Of a DNA stretch of 64,000 nucleotides, positions 62,669 through 64,000 are shown one piece after another. The notes below the pieces were generated by a model. It was not told the DNA's origin and ran no database searches. It was given only the letters and a program-made list of their open reading frames with translations. The first letter of the stretch is position 1. Each line of letters begins with the position of its first letter. The translations under genes were made by a program, and so were the position numbers. Source of the stretch: Actinopolyspora erythraea. GTDB lineage: Bacteria > Actinomycetota > Actinomycetes > Mycobacteriales > Pseudonocardiaceae. The stretch lies in assembly GCF_002263515.1 (NCBI RefSeq), contig NZ_CP022752.1, positions 3,844,001 to 3,908,000 of the forward strand. The letters run 5' to 3'.

Positions 62669-64000
62669 ATGTCCGAGACCGTGGCGATCGTCGGAATGGG
62701 CGCGGTCCTGCCCGGAATCAACGGGGCGGACGACCTCTGGGAACACTTGATGAGTGGGGAACCGCCATTTCGAGTGGACCCCGACCGCTGCCCGCCGGAA
62801 ACTTTCGGGGCGACCCATTCGGGCGGGAACAGCGACCGGGCGGATGTCCTGGCAGGCGGAGTCATCTCCGACGAGGCGGGCCGGGAACACGCGAGGACCG
62901 GCGATGCTGACTCGCGTGCCGCACCCCAGCAGGCCGTCCGGTGGCTCCGGGAAGCCGCGGCCCAGGCACTGCGCGGAGTGCGGACGAGCTCGGACGACGA
63001 CTGTACGAGCGTGATCGGCGCGATCTCCGAAGGAGACCACCTGCTGGACGAGGGACTGGTTCGCCAGCAGCTGCGGAGCTGGACGGCGCAGGAGTACGAC
63101 GCGGACACCGCCGAGCGCGTGGCAGCCGTGTTCGATCAGCACTACCCCAACGCGCGGGAGCCCTCGCGCGGCCTCGCCTTCCACACCTGCCGGGACGCGC
63201 TGCGCGATCTGCTCCCGCCCGGAACGCACCACCTCGTGGTGGACTCGGCCTGCTCGGCATCCCTGCACGCCATCGATCTCGCCGTCAAGGAGATCCGCCG
63301 CGGTCAGGACTTGGCGATCTGCGGTGGTGTCTACTCGGTCACGCCGCGCTACCAGGTGCTGTTCTCCGCTCTGAAGGGGCTGAGCGAATCCGGCCGGGTC
63401 CGCTCACTCGGTCCCGAAGCCGACGGAACGCTGTTCAGCGATGGGGCAGGTGTCGTGGTCCTCAAACGACACGAGAAGGCCCTGCGGGACGGCGATCCCG
63501 TCCTGGGAACGATCGCCGGGTTCGGGGCGGCCTCCAACGGGAAGACGGCCGTCAACGCGCCGCATCCGGCCGCGCAACGTCGCGCGGTGGAGAACGCGCT
63601 CGATTCGAGCGGGCTGGTCGGCAGGGACATCGACTGGGTGATCGCGCACGCGACCGGAACCCCTGCCGGGGACGAGGCGGAACTGGGCATGCTGCGCTCC
63701 CTCACCCCTCGACGGGGATGGGTACTCACCAGCAACAAACAACTCATCGGCCACACCGGCCCGGCGGCCGGCATCATCTCGACGATCCACGCTCTGTTGG
63801 CCATGCGGCACGGCCGCATCCCGCCCCAGCGCCCCGACGACTGCCACCCCGCCACGGGCGACGAGCTCGAACCACTGGAGGTTCCGCGCACGGAGCGGCA
63901 GTGGTCCGCCCGTGATTCGCACCCGCGCACAGCGGCCGTCATGGCCTTCGGCTTCGGTGGCACCAATACATGCCTGCTGCTGCGGGACCGCCCCTCCCAC
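62669..64000 (+). CDS. beta-ketoacyl synthase (partial; continues beyond window)
   Basis: 444 codons visible from ATG 62669, open to the window end. It begins ETVAIVGMGAVLPGINGADD, as type I and PUFA-type KS domains do. The catalytic set is complete: Cys in VDSACSASLHAI (about residue 195), His in HATGTPAGDEAE (about 327) and Lys/His in SNKQLIGHTGPAAG (His about 362). The KS fold ends near the window edge with FGFGGTNTCLLL, so further domains (AT, more) may follow. With the ACP and divergent KR-DH protein it forms the beginning of an iterative synthase cluster. Confidence 0.88.
   Translation, partial: MSETVAIVGMGAVLPGINGADDLWEHLMSGEPPFRVDPDRCPPETFGATHSGGNSDRADVLAGGVISDEAGREHARTGDADSRAAPQQAVRWLREAAAQALRGVRTSSDDDCTSVIGAISEGDHLLDEGLVRQQLRSWTAQEYDADTAERVAAVFDQHYPNAREPSRGLAFHTCRDALRDLLPPGTHHLVVDSACSASLHAIDLAVKEIRRGQDLAICGGVYSVTPRYQVLFSALKGLSESGRVRSLGPEADGTLFSDGAGVVVLKRHEKALRDGDPVLGTIAGFGAASNGKTAVNAPHPAAQRRAVENALDSSGLVGRDIDWVIAHATGTPAGDEAELGMLRSLTPRRGWVLTSNKQLIGHTGPAAGIISTIHALLAMRHGRIPPQRPDDCHPATGDELEPLEVPRTERQWSARDSHPRTAAVMAFGFGGTNTCLLLRDRPSH

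Noticed and set aside
1..64000. tRNA genes, rRNA genes or CRISPR arrays
   Set aside because: No cloverleaf-like sequence with CCA-proximal motifs, no rRNA sequence and no regularly spaced short repeats noticed by eye; a tRNA or covariance-model scan would be decisive.

Overview
The window is high-GC DNA from a filamentous actinomycete. The markers are XRE/DUF5753 regulators paired with DUF397 proteins, class II DAHP synthase, GTG starts, rare TTA codons, secreted GH16 and GH62 enzymes and a very large RHS protein. A pseudonocardial genus (for example Actinopolyspora or Saccharopolyspora) would fit, but that is a guess from gene content. I saw no rRNA, tRNA or CRISPR array.

Region 1 (1-3.65 kb) is housekeeping: 5-oxoprolinase subunits (pxpA, start of pxpB), a VOC protein and an ACT-GNAT acetyltransferase.

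Region 2 (3.8-21.9 kb) is a small biosynthetic cluster. Class II DAHP synthase, a PhzE-type ADIC synthase, a PhzD-type isochorismatase and an EntA-type dehydrogenase form one minus-strand operon that should convert erythrose-4-phosphate/PEP and chorismate to 3-hydroxyanthranilate. No phenazine-assembly genes (phzF, phzA/B, phzG) are present. Tailoring candidates are an FAD hydroxylase, an asparagine-synthetase-like amidotransferase, an AtaL-like protein, a second SDR and a Tat-exported berberine-bridge-type oxidase. A DHA2 exporter, a transaldolase-like protein without its Schiff-base lysine and a GAF/PucR regulator complete the cluster. Four transcription units share CTGACGAA in sense orientation in their upstream regions. 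A degenerate IS701-type protein closes the region.

Region 3 (22-26.6 kb) has an N-terminally truncated homospermidine synthase-like gene, a LysR regulator divergent from an aromatic-acid MFS transporter, and a methyltransferase.

Region 4 (26.8-31.3 kb) has a coupled three-gene small-protein operon divergent from an XRE regulator and two tandem DUF397 genes. A DddA/SCP1.201-like deaminase toxin and its Imm1 immunity gene follow, then a third, broken DUF397 copy.

Region 5 (31.4-34.6 kb) holds nitronate monooxygenase, DUF4291 and GH16 genes.

Region 6 (35-50.2 kb) is a polymorphic-toxin island. A 3,589-residue RHS protein with three LamG modules, YD repeats, a Hint protease and a putative nuclease tip is followed by its immunity gene and a field of other immunity genes. 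Several are broken: an Imm50 by frameshift, a SUKH gene by a stop codon, and an orphan type-24-like toxin tip behind a decayed Hint segment. This flank is visibly less GC-rich than its surroundings.

Region 7 (50.7-58.2 kb) has UDP-GlcNAc 2-epimerase divergent from a tiny membrane protein plus a processive GT2, then a TolB-like protein, a Cys-rich pentapeptide protein, a TetR remnant, a flavin-binding protein and GH62.

Region 8 (58.7-64 kb) has a doubly frameshifted luciferase-like gene and the start of a dissociated polyketide/PUFA-like synthase: a KR-DH protein divergent from a free ACP and a KS that runs off the window.
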